A DNA stretch of 64,000 bases from Rufibacter roseolus (GCF_017916365.1 NZ_JAFMSU010000003.1:744001-808000), one strand, 5' to 3'. Positions 50,218-58,571 are shown, counted from the first letter of the stretch. The notes: generated by a model from the sequence alone, not told the origin. A program made the numbers and translations.

Positions 50218-50637
50218 CTATTGTGCCGGCGCCTTCAACCATGCTACTGCAGATTCCAAATCCGCGAAAACCCTGAAACTTATAGTTGAGCCTACTTTTT
50301 GAAAAATCTCGTTTACGGCTGATATAGCTCGGGTTTCCAGGTTTAGAATAGAACTGTTAAGCCTGGCAAACCTTTCAAGGCGAGTCAAGGTTAGTTTAAA
50401 AAGAAAGTCATTTATTGTAGCCCTATAATCCCTATCCTCCATCTTCTCCACTGAAACATTCGTTGAATCCAGAATCAGATTTTTCACAACGTAGTTAAGA
50501 ACATTGTCAGAAACTATCTCCAGGGCATGCTTCAGTTCATTTGCACCAAACTCCTCTACACTGGGCAGCTTGGCCAACATTATATCCTCAGCCGGTTCGT
50601 AGTTAATAGTGATTAACCAATTTTGGAGTATAAGCAT
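50218..50637 (-). CDS. Small soluble protein, STAS/SpoIIAA-like (tentative)
   Basis: 139 residues, AT-richer than its neighbours. The sequence ITINYEPAEDIMLAKLPSVEEF at the start and FRVFADLESAVAWLK at the end give the strand-helix pattern of SpoIIAA/STAS-like proteins. The size and end resemble the gene at 36041-36496, so the two may belong to one family. No signal peptide or membrane segment. The start at 50637 is used, but Met20 is an alternative. Function unknown. Confidence 0.6.
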   Translation of the reverse strand: MLILQNWLITINYEPAEDIMLAKLPSVEEFGANELKHALEIVSDNVLNYVVKNLILDSTNVSVEKMEDRDYRATINDFLFKLTLTRLERFARLNSSILNLETRAISAVNEIFQKVGSTISFRVFADLESAVAWLKAPAQ

Positions 50638-51026
50638 TATCGTACTTTTTCCTAAAATTATTTTAAAGAACCCAAAAAAAGCATAAAAGCACGTTGAACC
50701 CTTCTATTTTCCCGTTGAAATGGCCATGATGATCGTTGAAATTTTAAGATGTTTTAGGTGGTAAGACTTTCACCAATATTGAAGGAAGGTGGAAACAAAA
50801 TAGGTAGGGCTTCAACTGCTTACAGTGCCCAAAAGGCTATTCAGTGCTTTGCTAGTGAGAGGCTATACCATTTGTTTATTAGCTGTGAATCCAGGAACGT
50901 GGTGATTTCGTCATCGTCAATCAGCAGAACCTTTTAAATTCCTTCATAAGAAATTCAAGGTTGATAGGATTGGTGAGAAGCATTGAGCCACAAAGATGCT
51001 CATACTTTTACATCCACCTCAAAACA
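50638..51026. other. Intergenic region without recognised content
   Basis: About 390 AT-rich bases; I see no CDS, RNA or repeat that I can support. Confidence 0.5.
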
Positions 51027-51061
51027 AAAAAGCCTTGCAACTTTTCAGTTACAAGGCTTTT
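51027..51061 (-). terminator. Terminator of tRNA-Leu
   Basis: AAAAGCCTTG / CAAGGCTTTT with a T-rich end on the minus strand, 7 bp after the tRNA. Confidence 0.85.
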
Positions 51062-51067
51062 CTTTTG

Positions 51068-51149
51068 TGCGCAGGGGGAGATTCGAACTCCCACACCCGA
51101 AGGCGCTGCCGCCTGAAGACAGTGCGTCTACCAATTTCGCCACCTGCGC
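51068..51149 (-). tRNA. tRNA-Leu (anticodon CAG)
   Basis: 82 nt on the minus strand. Acceptor stem GCGCAGG / CCTGCGC with discriminator A; D-arm TGGCGAAATTGGTAGACGC; anticodon loop TTCAGGC giving CAG between stem strands CTGTC and GGCAG; a long variable arm (CGCCTTCGGGTG) as expected for a class II tRNA; T-arm GGGAGTTCGAATCTCCC. CCA is not encoded. Confidence 0.97.
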
Positions 51150-51281
51150 ATCAATGTCCCTTAATTGCTTTAGGGAGCACAAAACTACCTACTTTTTCTT
51201 TATCCGCAATAGCTGTGCCTACTTTTTTGCGCAAAATTTTTCCTGTTTTTCATTTCGCCCACGCGCTCAGGCACTTATTTT

Positions 51282-52001
51282 TCAGGACACCACCTGCCCC
51301 TCGCCTTTCACCACCGGGTTAAGGTTGCGCTTGGAGAATTTCTCCATTCGGTTCAGCAGAAAAATGGCCAGAATAACCCAACCCAGGCCCGCGGCCAATC
51401 CGGCCAGCACATCGGTGGCGTAGTGCACATGCAGGTACACCCGGCTAAACCCGATAAACAAGATCAGCAAGGAGAGCAACGTGATCAGCAGAAAGCGCCA
51501 GGCAGGCTCCTCCACGCTTTTGTAGACCAGGTAAATGAGCAGGCCGTAGAAGGAGGCGCTGATCATGGCGTGCCCGCTGGGGAAACTGAGTCCGTAAGAC
51601 TCCACCAGGTGCGGCACCAGCGGCCTTGGGCGGTTGAACAGGTACTTGAGCAGCAGGTTCAGGGAAATACTGCCCACCGCAATCACCGGCACTTTCACAG
51701 AGTACCATTTGTGTTTCTTCACAAACAGGAAATACCCGATGAGCATAAGCCCGGCTCCCGAGATGAAATTGCGCGAAGCCAGAAACGTAATGCCCTTGAT
51801 AAACTCGGTCAGGCTAGGGTTGGCCCGTTCATCGGCCCAGGCGAAGGCCTTACTGTCAAACTTAAGTTCCTGGCCCGGCAGCACTTCTTTGGCCAGCCAG
51901 AAAAACACCACCAAACATAGAATAAACACCGTCCAGATCACTACCAACTCCACGGTGAACAACGCGGTACTGGCCACAAATTTCCGAAATCTTTTTTTCA
52001 T
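51282..52001 (-). CDS. PAP2-family membrane phosphatase (paralog 2)
   Basis: 239 residues, about six membrane segments. Motifs KYLFNRPRP, SFPSGHAM and SRVYLHVHYATD match the PAP2 phosphatase site and align closely with the paralog at 48396-49142; the C-terminal LAGLAAGLGWVILAIFLLNRM matches LAGWAAGIFWLIIAIFLLNKL there. It probably dephosphorylates a lipid phosphate at the membrane surface. The N-terminus is short and basic (MKKRFRKFVAS). The tRNA-Leu gene lies just downstream. A dyad copy (52025) is in its upstream region. Confidence 0.9.
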   Translation of the reverse strand: MKKRFRKFVASTALFTVELVVIWTVFILCLVVFFWLAKEVLPGQELKFDSKAFAWADERANPSLTEFIKGITFLASRNFISGAGLMLIGYFLFVKKHKWYSVKVPVIAVGSISLNLLLKYLFNRPRPLVPHLVESYGLSFPSGHAMISASFYGLLIYLVYKSVEEPAWRFLLITLLSLLILFIGFSRVYLHVHYATDVLAGLAAGLGWVILAIFLLNRMEKFSKRNLNPVVKGEGQVVS

Positions 52002-52024
52002 AGTCTCAAGTCAAGGCGACGGCC

Positions 52025-52061
52025 ATTTAAAGGCTGTTTTCAGAAAACAAGGCCCAAAACG
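52025..52061. repeat. Intergenic dyad, copy 21
   Basis: ATTTAAAGGCTGTTTTCA, GAAAACAAGGCCCAAAACG. Confidence 0.7.
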
Positions 52062-52171
52062 GCAAGATTCTTAAAATACGTAACCAGTCAAGTCCATGTT
52101 TGGCTAGGCTGTTTGGGCAACCTGCGCCCCAAAAAACAGTATCAAGCCTCATAGGCCAAACAGGAAACCGT

Positions 52172-52669
52172 ATGAAACCAGAAGAACTGACCCAGCTCAT
52201 GATGAAATTGAAAGACAAGGATCTCTCCCTGGCTTTTGCCGAAAGCTGCACCGGCGGCAGCCTGGCAGCGGCGCTAAGTGAGGCCACCGGCACCACCGAT
52301 GTCTTTCTGGGCAGCATGGTTACCTACAGCGCCGAGGCCAAAAACAAGGTTCTGGGCGTGAAAAACGAAACTCTCAAGCTCTACACCGCCGAGAGCCAGC
52401 AGGTCACCAACGAGATGGTGCAGGGTCTCTACAAACTCCTGAAGGCCGATGTCTGCGTGGCCGTGACCGGGCTCTTCGGGCAGGGCGGATCCGAGACCGC
52501 CGAGAAACCCATCGGGACCACGTTCATCTCCATCCTCTTCAAAGAAAAAGTGGAAGAGTACCGCCAGGTTTTCAAAGGCGATGCCCAAAAGATGCGCGAC
52601 CAGGCCCAGGACTTTATCTTCAACAAACTCAGCGATACCGTTGACCGGCACTATCAGCATGCCGTGTAA
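52172..52669 (+). CDS. CinA-family protein (nicotinamide-nucleotide amidase type)
   Basis: 165 residues, the C-terminal CinA/PncC domain alone. LAFAESCTGGSLAAALSEATG is the family signature, followed by SAEAKNKVLGV and CVAVTGLFGQGGSETAEKPIGT. PncC-type proteins deamidate nicotinamide mononucleotide in NAD salvage. The start at 52172 (MKPEELTQL) is preferred; the in-frame upstream extension from 52100 is unlike the family. It is not linked to recA or other competence genes here. No terminator is visible downstream. Confidence 0.9.
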   Translation: MKPEELTQLMMKLKDKDLSLAFAESCTGGSLAAALSEATGTTDVFLGSMVTYSAEAKNKVLGVKNETLKLYTAESQQVTNEMVQGLYKLLKADVCVAVTGLFGQGGSETAEKPIGTTFISILFKEKVEEYRQVFKGDAQKMRDQAQDFIFNKLSDTVDRHYQHAV

Positions 52670-52981
52670 GGTATCCTCTGGCTCATACCGCCCTATCAGA
52701 ATCCATTTTTTGCCAAAGCTGTTTTCATAGTTTTTTCAGATAACTGAGCCTGAAACAGGATTGGATTGCCACGGCTGTAAAACAGGTCAACTTTGTTGGC
52801 CAGGGTTGGAGTTCAAAAATCCCACATCCGTCCTTATCAACGAGTGGCCAGTTACCGCTCCAAAAGGCAAGGAAATGCTAAGCCTGTTTACTGCCCTTTC
52901 TGATTTCCCTGACCGGCGGATATATGTTTTTGGGCTACTTTTGGGAAAGCGGCTCTATAACAGCTCAGCTTGTTTCCCCAG
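52670..52981. other. Intergenic region upstream of the methyltransferase
   Basis: About 310 bp. It contains a degenerate dyad (about 52707-52756) and a -7 box (52936-52943); nothing else is clear. Confidence 0.5.
52936..52943 (+). promoter_or_regulatory. -7 box TActTTTG upstream of methyltransferase
   Basis: Exact TAnnTTTG match, 38 nt before the ATG; the -33 box is not visible. Confidence 0.5.
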
Positions 52982-53653
52982 ATGCAGCCAAGCCCAACTC
53001 CAGACTTCAACTTTATCGCGCCGGTGTATGATGCCCTGGCGCAGCTGGTCTATGGCAAAGCGCAGAAGCAGGCGCAAGCGCATTTCCTTCCCTTGATTCC
53101 GGAGGGGGGGCGGGTGCTGGTTCTGGGCGGTGGCAGCGGCTGGATTCTACCCGAACTCCTGCGCCAAAGCCAACCCAGCCAGGTGCTGTTCCTTGAGTCC
53201 TCTGCCAGAATGCTACAGCAGGCCAAAAAAAGATTCCCCCAAACATCGGTTCAGGACAAGGTGGAATTCCGGCTAGGCACCGAGGCTGACCTTCGGCCCG
53301 AGGAGAGATTCCAGGCGGTGCTCACGCCTTTCGTGCTGGACCTTTTCCCTCCCGAGACAGCCCTTACCATGATGCAGCGGCTGGACCAGGCCCTGCTCCC
53401 TGCCGGCCTCTGGCTCCACACCGATTTCCGGTTAAGCATCTCCCCTACCCAGAGACTCTGGCAGAAACCCATGCTGTGGGCCATGTACCGGTTCTTCAGG
53501 GCAGTCAGTGACATCCCGGCCAAAGGCTTGCCGCCGTTTGAGGCGCTTTTCGCAAAACTGGGCTATAAACCCTGGCAGCAGGCCTTCTTCTTCCAAAACT
53601 TCATCTGCGCCCAGGTTTACCAGAAGCCAGGCTCCCCTGCCCAAGACAACTAA
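52982..53653 (+). CDS. Class I SAM-dependent methyltransferase
   Basis: 223 residues. The SAM-binding motif I is RVLVLGGGSGWILPELL, with the acidic residue of motif II in VLFLESSARMLQQAKKR; the remainder (LTPFVLDLFPPETALTMM) follows the Rossmann pattern. The substrate is unknown. The start at 52982 (MQPSPTPDFNF) is preferred to the TTG at 52970. The C-terminal third is helical and Phe-rich (LFAKLGYKPWQQAFFFQNF). It is followed after 63 bp by the M61 peptidase gene. Confidence 0.87.
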   Translation: MQPSPTPDFNFIAPVYDALAQLVYGKAQKQAQAHFLPLIPEGGRVLVLGGGSGWILPELLRQSQPSQVLFLESSARMLQQAKKRFPQTSVQDKVEFRLGTEADLRPEERFQAVLTPFVLDLFPPETALTMMQRLDQALLPAGLWLHTDFRLSISPTQRLWQKPMLWAMYRFFRAVSDIPAKGLPPFEALFAKLGYKPWQQAFFFQNFICAQVYQKPGSPAQDN

Positions 53654-53716
53654 ATAGGCCCTGAGTGGAAGATTCTAGGATTGATGTGTATCTTGGGGGT
53701 TGAAACATTCTCCTCC

Positions 53717-55549
53717 ATGAAGAAAACACTCTTCACTGCCTTGGCCGCCGCGGCCCTGGCGTTTGCTACTCCCGCAATGGCGCAACAGAGCGTCAACTAC
53801 CAGGTATCCTTTGAGAACGCGGTTCACCGCGAAGCCACCATCATTGCAACCTTCAAAGGCGTGACCGCGCCGATGTTGGAAGTGAGAATGGCCCGCTCCT
53901 CGCCGGGGCGCTATGCTCTGCATGAATTTGCCAAGAACGTGTACAACGTGCAAGTCACCGATGGGCAGGGCAGGACCTTGCAAGTGAACCGCCCCAACCT
54001 GCACCAGTGGAACGTATCGGACCACGATGGCACCGTAACGGTGAAATACACTCTCTTCGCTGACCACCCGGATGGCACTTACGCGGGAGTAAATACCACC
54101 CACGCCCACCTGAACGCCCCGGCCACTTTCATGTACGCCAACGGCCTGGAGAAAGCCCCAATACAGGTGACGTTCACGCCGCCGGCCGGCCAGAACTGGA
54201 CCGCCGCCACCCAGCTCAAGCGCGAAGCCGCCCCGCTCACCTTCTCGGCCCCAGATTTTCAGTATTTCATGGACAGCCCTACCGAGCTGGCTAACCTGCA
54301 GTGGCGCGAGTGGACCGTGCAAGAGAAAGGCCGAACCCAGAAAATAAAGATAGGCCTGCACCACAACGGCACCCAGGAGCAACTGGACGAATACACCAAC
54401 CGGGCCAAGCGCATCGTGGCCGAGGCACAGGCAGTGTTCGGCGAATTACCGACCTTTGACTTTGGCGAATACACCTTCATTGCCTGTTATTTGCCCGGTA
54501 CCCCGGGCGATGGCATGGAGCACCGCAACTCTACGGTGATCACTAGTTCCCGTTCGCTGGAGGCTGGCATGAACCCCAACCTGAGCACCCTGTCGCATGA
54601 GTTTTTCCATGCCTGGAATGTGGAGCGCATCCGGCCCAAGAGCCTGGAGCCTTTCAACTTCGCGGATGCCAACATGAGCGGTGAACTGTGGCTCGCCGAG
54701 GGCTTCACCAGCTATTACGGTACCTTGCTCATGGAACGGGCCGGGGTCTCCCCGCAAGCCGACTACCTGCAGAATGCCGCCTATCCTATAACTGCGGTAA
54801 AAGTGTCACCGGGAAAAGATTATTTCTCGCCGGTGGAGATGAGCCAGCAGGCGCCGTTTGTGGATGCTTCCCGCTCCGTGGACCCTACCAACCGCACCAA
54901 CACTTACATCTCCTACTACACCTACGGCAACGCCATCGCCATGGGGCTGGACTTCACCCTGCGCACCAGATTCAAGAACCTGTCTCTGGATGACTACATG
55001 CGCCTGCTCTGGCAGCGCCACGGCAAACCCGAGAAACCTTACACCCTGCCTGACCTGGAGCGCGCCCTGGGTGATCTGACCAAAGACCCGGCTTTCGCCC
55101 AGGATTTCTTTAAACGGCACATTTCCGGCAAGGAGACCATCCCTTACGAAGCCTTAGCCCGCGAAATGGGATTTGCCTTACAGGCTTCAAAAAATGCAGT
55201 GCTGGGCTGGGAAGGACTTAAGTTCCAGAACGACCAGGCCACCATTGCCCAGGGCACCTTCTCTAACAGCCCGCTCTACAAAGTAGGCCTGGACCGCGAC
55301 GATGTCCTTTTAACCCTGAATGGCCAGAAGCTGACCTCGGAGAAAACCCTTGACAGCCTCCTGACCAAATTCCAACCCGGTGATCAGGTGCAACTGGAGG
55401 TAATACAACAGGGTACAAAGAAAACGGTGCCGCTTACGTTGGCGCAAGATCCTGGATTGGCCCTGGTACCGCTGGAAAAAGTAAACCAAACTGTCTCCAA
55501 AGCCGCCAAAGCCCGAAGAGAAGCTTGGTTGGCTAAGAAAAGCAAGTAG
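53717..55549 (+). CDS. M61-family metallopeptidase with PDZ domain
   Basis: 610 residues. A signal peptide (MKKTLFTALAAAALAFATPAMA) is followed by an N-terminal beta domain and the M61 catalytic domain. The zinc site is HEFFH, with the downstream Glu in WLAEGFTSYYG; GDGMEHRNST is the substrate-binding GxMEx motif. A PDZ domain occupies the C-terminal ~100 residues (LYKVGLDRDDVLLTLNGQKL). M61 enzymes are glycyl-type aminopeptidases; here it acts in the periplasm. The start at 53717 follows the signal peptide; an in-frame codon at 53681 adds 12 residues unlike a signal. Confidence 0.93.
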   Translation: MKKTLFTALAAAALAFATPAMAQQSVNYQVSFENAVHREATIIATFKGVTAPMLEVRMARSSPGRYALHEFAKNVYNVQVTDGQGRTLQVNRPNLHQWNVSDHDGTVTVKYTLFADHPDGTYAGVNTTHAHLNAPATFMYANGLEKAPIQVTFTPPAGQNWTAATQLKREAAPLTFSAPDFQYFMDSPTELANLQWREWTVQEKGRTQKIKIGLHHNGTQEQLDEYTNRAKRIVAEAQAVFGELPTFDFGEYTFIACYLPGTPGDGMEHRNSTVITSSRSLEAGMNPNLSTLSHEFFHAWNVERIRPKSLEPFNFADANMSGELWLAEGFTSYYGTLLMERAGVSPQADYLQNAAYPITAVKVSPGKDYFSPVEMSQQAPFVDASRSVDPTNRTNTYISYYTYGNAIAMGLDFTLRTRFKNLSLDDYMRLLWQRHGKPEKPYTLPDLERALGDLTKDPAFAQDFFKRHISGKETIPYEALAREMGFALQASKNAVLGWEGLKFQNDQATIAQGTFSNSPLYKVGLDRDDVLLTLNGQKLTSEKTLDSLLTKFQPGDQVQLEVIQQGTKKTVPLTLAQDPGLALVPLEKVNQTVSKAAKARREAWLAKKSK

Positions 55550-55601
55550 CATAATACATAAAATGCTTAGACCTCCTTTAAGGAGAATAGCTTGAATGAT
55601 T

Positions 55602-55646
55602 TAAACCTCCTTTGCAGAGCTTCCCATTCTCTGCAAAGGAGGTTTA
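55602..55646 (+). terminator. 18-bp hairpin after the M61 gene
   Basis: TAAACCTCCTTTGCAGAG (55602-55619) pairs perfectly with 55629-55646; a smaller palindrome CTCCTTTAAGGAG (55573) lies just before. The T tract is weak, so termination is probable rather than sure. Confidence 0.55.
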
Positions 55647-55684
55647 TGCGTTATAAGGGCAACCCTTTTTGAGAGGCATTTTTT

Positions 55685-55837
55685 TTGCCATCCTTATGCT
55701 GGTCATCCTGCACCTCTCCTATTTGTCATCCTGAAAGGATCTTGTGGGCGAACTGCAATATCGCCTGGGTAAACGCCTTCCTAGTTCGCAACCAAGATCC
55801 TTTCAGGATGACAATGGAGAGAGAATTTGGATGGCAA
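55685..55837. repeat. Nested long hairpin with GATCCTTTCAGGATGAC arms
   Basis: Outer arms TTGCCATCC / GGATGGCAA (55685-55693, 55829-55837); inner arms GTCATCCTGAAAGGATCTTG (55725-55744) and CAAGATCCTTTCAGGATGAC (55793-55812) are perfectly complementary, with CTCTCC / GGAGAG further out. The loop also has GGCGAACT ... AGTTCGC. It looks like a mobile-type palindromic repeat without coding capacity. Confidence 0.8.
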
Positions 55838-55986
55838 TAACAGAGGAGAGTGAGGAAAAAATCAGGGCATAACCAATGGAGTATAACCAATAATGTTGAA
55901 GGACAACAAGGAACAGAAACAGAACCACTTCCCTTTCACTTTCCGACTCATTGCCGTTCAATCTTTCCACCGTTTGAGAATTACCT

Positions 55987-56022
55987 GTTTCAGCCCCGCT
56001 TTTCAGAAATCAGGCTTGAAAC
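55987..56022. repeat. Intergenic dyad, copy 22
   Basis: GTTTCAGCCCCGCTTTTCA, GAAATCAGGCTTGAAAC. Confidence 0.75.
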
Positions 56023-56142
56023 GGAAAAGGGTAAACTATTGAGGGGAGTTCTTGCGTTAGAGGCTTAAATACCTTTATCTTAGCAGGGTAGCGACCCACC
56101 AAGTCATGCAGGCTTTCTGGCAGCGCTCATTCAAAATCCAAG

Positions 56143-56772
56143 ATGTCAAACAAACTCATACATACCTTCATTGCCTTGCTGGTCTGGGTGGCAGGCGTGC
56201 TTCCAATTCAGGCGCAGGATGTCACCACCCGCACTTCTTCTCTGGATTCACTCAAAGCATCGGCTCCGTTTGTTCCTCGGGTGAGCTATGGCCTAAATGC
56301 GGGTGCAGCGTTCAGTAATTTCGGGTCGGTTTCTTATGTAGAGCCCCGGTTGCAGTACCAGGTATCACCCAAGTTCCACGTGTTCAGCAGCCTTACCATG
56401 CTACAGACCTGGGGAGGGCCTACTTTCAGAACCACTACCGGCGAGGGCACTTCTACGTTGATGACTTCCGCTCCCAGCCGCCAGTACTTGTTACACGTGG
56501 GCGGTACGTACGCCATGACCGACCGGCTTTTGCTCAGCGGCAGCGTCTGGAAAGACCTTAACCCATCGGCGGCCAACCGCTGGAACAACAGCAATCCTTT
56601 CACTTACGGCCGACTGCCTAACCAGGGCTTTCATTTTCAGGCCCAGTACCAGGTAGCGCCTAACTTCACCGTTTCGGGTGGGGTGCGTTACAGCAACGGC
56701 GGCAATGCAGGTTATGGCTACGGTTACGGCGGCGGATATCCGGGCGGGTTCAACTCTCCCTGGGGCTTCTAA
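56143..56772 (+). CDS. Predicted outer-membrane beta-barrel-like protein
   Basis: 209 residues. A signal peptide (MSNKLIHTFIALLVWVAGVLP, cleavage near IQAQ) is followed by alternating beta segments with aromatic ends (YGLNAGAAFSNFGSVSYVEP, LLHVGGTYAMTDRLLLSGSV, FHFQAQYQVAPNFTVSGGV) and a Gly/Tyr-rich tail (GYGYGYGGGYPGG) ending in Phe. This pattern suggests a small outer-membrane barrel or surface protein; I cannot name a family. A one-mismatch -7 box (56070-56077) precedes it. A terminator follows at 56803. Confidence 0.65.
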   Translation: MSNKLIHTFIALLVWVAGVLPIQAQDVTTRTSSLDSLKASAPFVPRVSYGLNAGAAFSNFGSVSYVEPRLQYQVSPKFHVFSSLTMLQTWGGPTFRTTTGEGTSTLMTSAPSRQYLLHVGGTYAMTDRLLLSGSVWKDLNPSAANRWNNSNPFTYGRLPNQGFHFQAQYQVAPNFTVSGGVRYSNGGNAGYGYGYGGGYPGGFNSPWGF

Positions 56773-56802
56773 GAAAACCAGCCGTTTTTAAGATATTGCA
56801 TC

Positions 56803-56840
56803 AAAAGCCTTCCCTATATAAGTGGGGAAGGCTTCTTTTT
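56803..56840 (+). terminator. Terminator of the barrel-like gene
   Basis: AAAAGCCTTCCC (56803-56814) with GGGAAGGCTTcTTTTT (56825-56840). Confidence 0.88.
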
Positions 56841-56897
56841 GTCCTTCGGCTCCGGTTTTGCCCTCATTCTTTCAATTACGCCCTATTCTTTTTTGGT

Positions 56898-56905
56898 TAT
56901 ATTTG
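56898..56905 (+). promoter_or_regulatory. -7 box TAtaTTTG upstream of first SSS gene
   Basis: Exact TAnnTTTG match, 47 nt before the ATG; no TTG at the ideal -33 distance. Confidence 0.6.
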
Positions 56906-56951
56906 CCTTTGCACCAAAAACTAAAACGCACAAAACCCTACCTCCCCGCAC

Positions 56952-58424
56952 ATGTCGTCAACGCTTATCCTGGGTATCATTGCCGCTTATTTCTGTATCC
57001 TTATCCTCATCTCTTTTCTCACAAGTAAAAAAGGAGAATCCACCGATAGCTTCTTCCTGGCCAACCGCCAGTCTCCGTGGTACGTGGTGGCCTTCGGGAT
57101 GATCGGAACCTCGCTTTCCGGGGTGACCTTTATCTCGGTACCGGGCATGGTAGAGAAGGCGCAGTTTTCTTACCTGCAGCTCATTCTGGGTAACATGCTG
57201 GGATATTTTGTGGTGGCGCTGGTGCTCATGCCTTTGTATTACCGGCTTAACCTGGTGTCTATCTACACCTACCTGGAGCAACGCTTCGGGTATTGGTCTT
57301 ATAAAACGGGCGCCGGGTTCTTCCTGCTGTCCAGAACCCTGGGCGCTGCCCTGCGCCTGTACCTGGTAACCGGGGTCTTGCAACTAGCCGTTTTTGACAA
57401 TCTGGGCGTGCCTTTTGAGGTGACCGTGATCATCACCATCGGGTTGATCTGGGTATATACCTTCCGGGGCGGGATGAAAACCATTATCTGGACCGATACT
57501 TTCCAAACCCTGGCCATGCTCATCTGCGTGGGCATCACCATCATAACCATCTCGCAGGACCTCAACCTTTCTTTCAACGGCATGGTGAACACCATCAGTG
57601 AGAGCAAGTTCTCGCAGGTGTTTTTCTGGGACGTGAAAGACTCCAAATACTTTTTCAAGCAGTTCTTCTCCGGGTTCTTCATCTCCATTGTGATGGTAGG
57701 TCTGGACCAGGACATGATGCAGAAAAACCTGAGCTGCAAGAACCTGAAGGAGGCGCAGAAAAACATGTTCTCCTTCACCCTGATCATCCTGTTTGTGAAC
57801 ATCCTGTTCCTGAGCCTGGGCGCGCTGCTGTACCTGTACGCGCAGTCAAAAGGCCTTACCCTGCCTGAAAAAGGCGATAACGTGTTCCCGTTCCTGGCTC
57901 TGAACTACTTCTCGGCTTTCATGGGCATTGTGTTCATCCTGGGCATCACGGCCATTACCTACGCTTCGGCAGACTCGGCACTCACGGCTTTGACCACCTC
58001 TTTCTGCGTGGATTTCCTTGACTTCAAGAATCGCCCCGAGGCGCAGCGCATTAAACTGAAGAACTGGGTGCACCTTGGCTTCTCGGTGACCATGGCCGTG
58101 GTGATTGTGATCTTCAAGATTGTGAACGATGAGAGCGTGGTGCAGGCGGTGTTTAAAGTAGCGGGCTATACTTACGGACCGTTGCTGGGCCTCTACTCAT
58201 TTGGGGTGTTTACCAACCGTCCCGTGCGCGACAGCCTGGTGCCTTTGATCTGCGTGTTGGCGCCTATCTTAACCTACATTATCAGCTTGAACTCCGTGAA
58301 TTGGTTCTGGGGCTACGAGTTCGGGTTTGAGGTGTTGATCCTGAACGGCTTCCTCACGTTTATGGGCCTTTACTCCATCTCCCGGAAAAGGTCTGAGTTT
58401 GTGGATGTAACCCAAGCCTATTAA
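56952..58424 (+). CDS. Sodium:solute symporter (SSS family), paralog 1
   Basis: 490 residues, about 13 membrane segments. The SSS core is visible: SKKGESTDSFFLANRQSPWYVVAFGMIGTSLSGVTF, LVSIYTYLEQRFGYWSYKTG, WVYTFRGGMKTIIWTDTFQT and GITAITYASADSALTALTTSF, the last with the Ser residues of the sodium site. It imports an organic solute with Na+; the substrate cannot be read. It is followed at 58642 by a close paralog, with 24-bp and dyad palindromes between. It has its own -7 box at 56898. Confidence 0.92.
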   Translation: MSSTLILGIIAAYFCILILISFLTSKKGESTDSFFLANRQSPWYVVAFGMIGTSLSGVTFISVPGMVEKAQFSYLQLILGNMLGYFVVALVLMPLYYRLNLVSIYTYLEQRFGYWSYKTGAGFFLLSRTLGAALRLYLVTGVLQLAVFDNLGVPFEVTVIITIGLIWVYTFRGGMKTIIWTDTFQTLAMLICVGITIITISQDLNLSFNGMVNTISESKFSQVFFWDVKDSKYFFKQFFSGFFISIVMVGLDQDMMQKNLSCKNLKEAQKNMFSFTLIILFVNILFLSLGALLYLYAQSKGLTLPEKGDNVFPFLALNYFSAFMGIVFILGITAITYASADSALTALTTSFCVDFLDFKNRPEAQRIKLKNWVHLGFSVTMAVVIVIFKIVNDESVVQAVFKVAGYTYGPLLGLYSFGVFTNRPVRDSLVPLICVLAPILTYIISLNSVNWFWGYEFGFEVLILNGFLTFMGLYSISRKRSEFVDVTQAY

Positions 58425-58440
58425 CAACATCTTTTTGCGA

Positions 58441-58492
58441 GCCCCTGCGCTTTGGGCCTGTTTTACAGAAAACAGGCCCAAAGCGCAGGGGC
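58441..58492 (+). terminator. Terminator with perfect 24-bp stem (dyad copy 23 at its core)
   Basis: GCCCCTGCGCTTTGGGCC... (58441-58464) pairs perfectly with 58469-58492 around ACAG, followed by TTGTTGTTTG. The inner TTTGGGCCTGTTTT ... AAAACAGGCCCAAA is the dyad with fully paired arms. Confidence 0.88.
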
Positions 58493-58512
58493 TTGTTGTT
58501 TGTCCCGGAACT

Positions 58513-58549
58513 GGTTTTGCGGCTCTTTTCCCGAAAGCAGGCCTAAAAC
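58513..58549. repeat. Intergenic dyad, copy 24
   Basis: GGTTTTGCGGCTCTTTTCCC, GAAAGCAGGCCTAAAAC; ends 14 bp before the -7 box at 58564. Confidence 0.75.
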
Positions 58550-58563
58550 AGCTTTCTTCCGTG

Positions 58564-58571
58564 TACTTTTG
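58564..58571 (+). promoter_or_regulatory. -7 box TActTTTG upstream of second SSS gene
   Basis: Exact TAnnTTTG match, 70 nt before the GTG start; no TTG at the ideal -33 distance. The leader holds a 14-bp-period repeat of ATTCTTAATTCC (58605-58630). Confidence 0.6.

Larger units (their letters stand above)
55550..56142. other. Intergenic region with hairpin repeats
   Basis: About 590 bp. It contains the palindrome 55602-55646, the nested hairpin 55685-55837 and a dyad copy (55987-56022). A -7 box with one mismatch, TAccTTTA, lies at 56070-56077. No CDS is supportable. Confidence 0.6.

Noticed and set aside
50983-51423. 146-codon plus-strand open frame
   Set aside because: Covers the tRNA-Leu gene antisense and the end of the PAP2 gene.
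55602-55837. Insertion-sequence remnant with transposase
   Set aside because: Strong inverted repeats but no transposase-like frame within or beside them.
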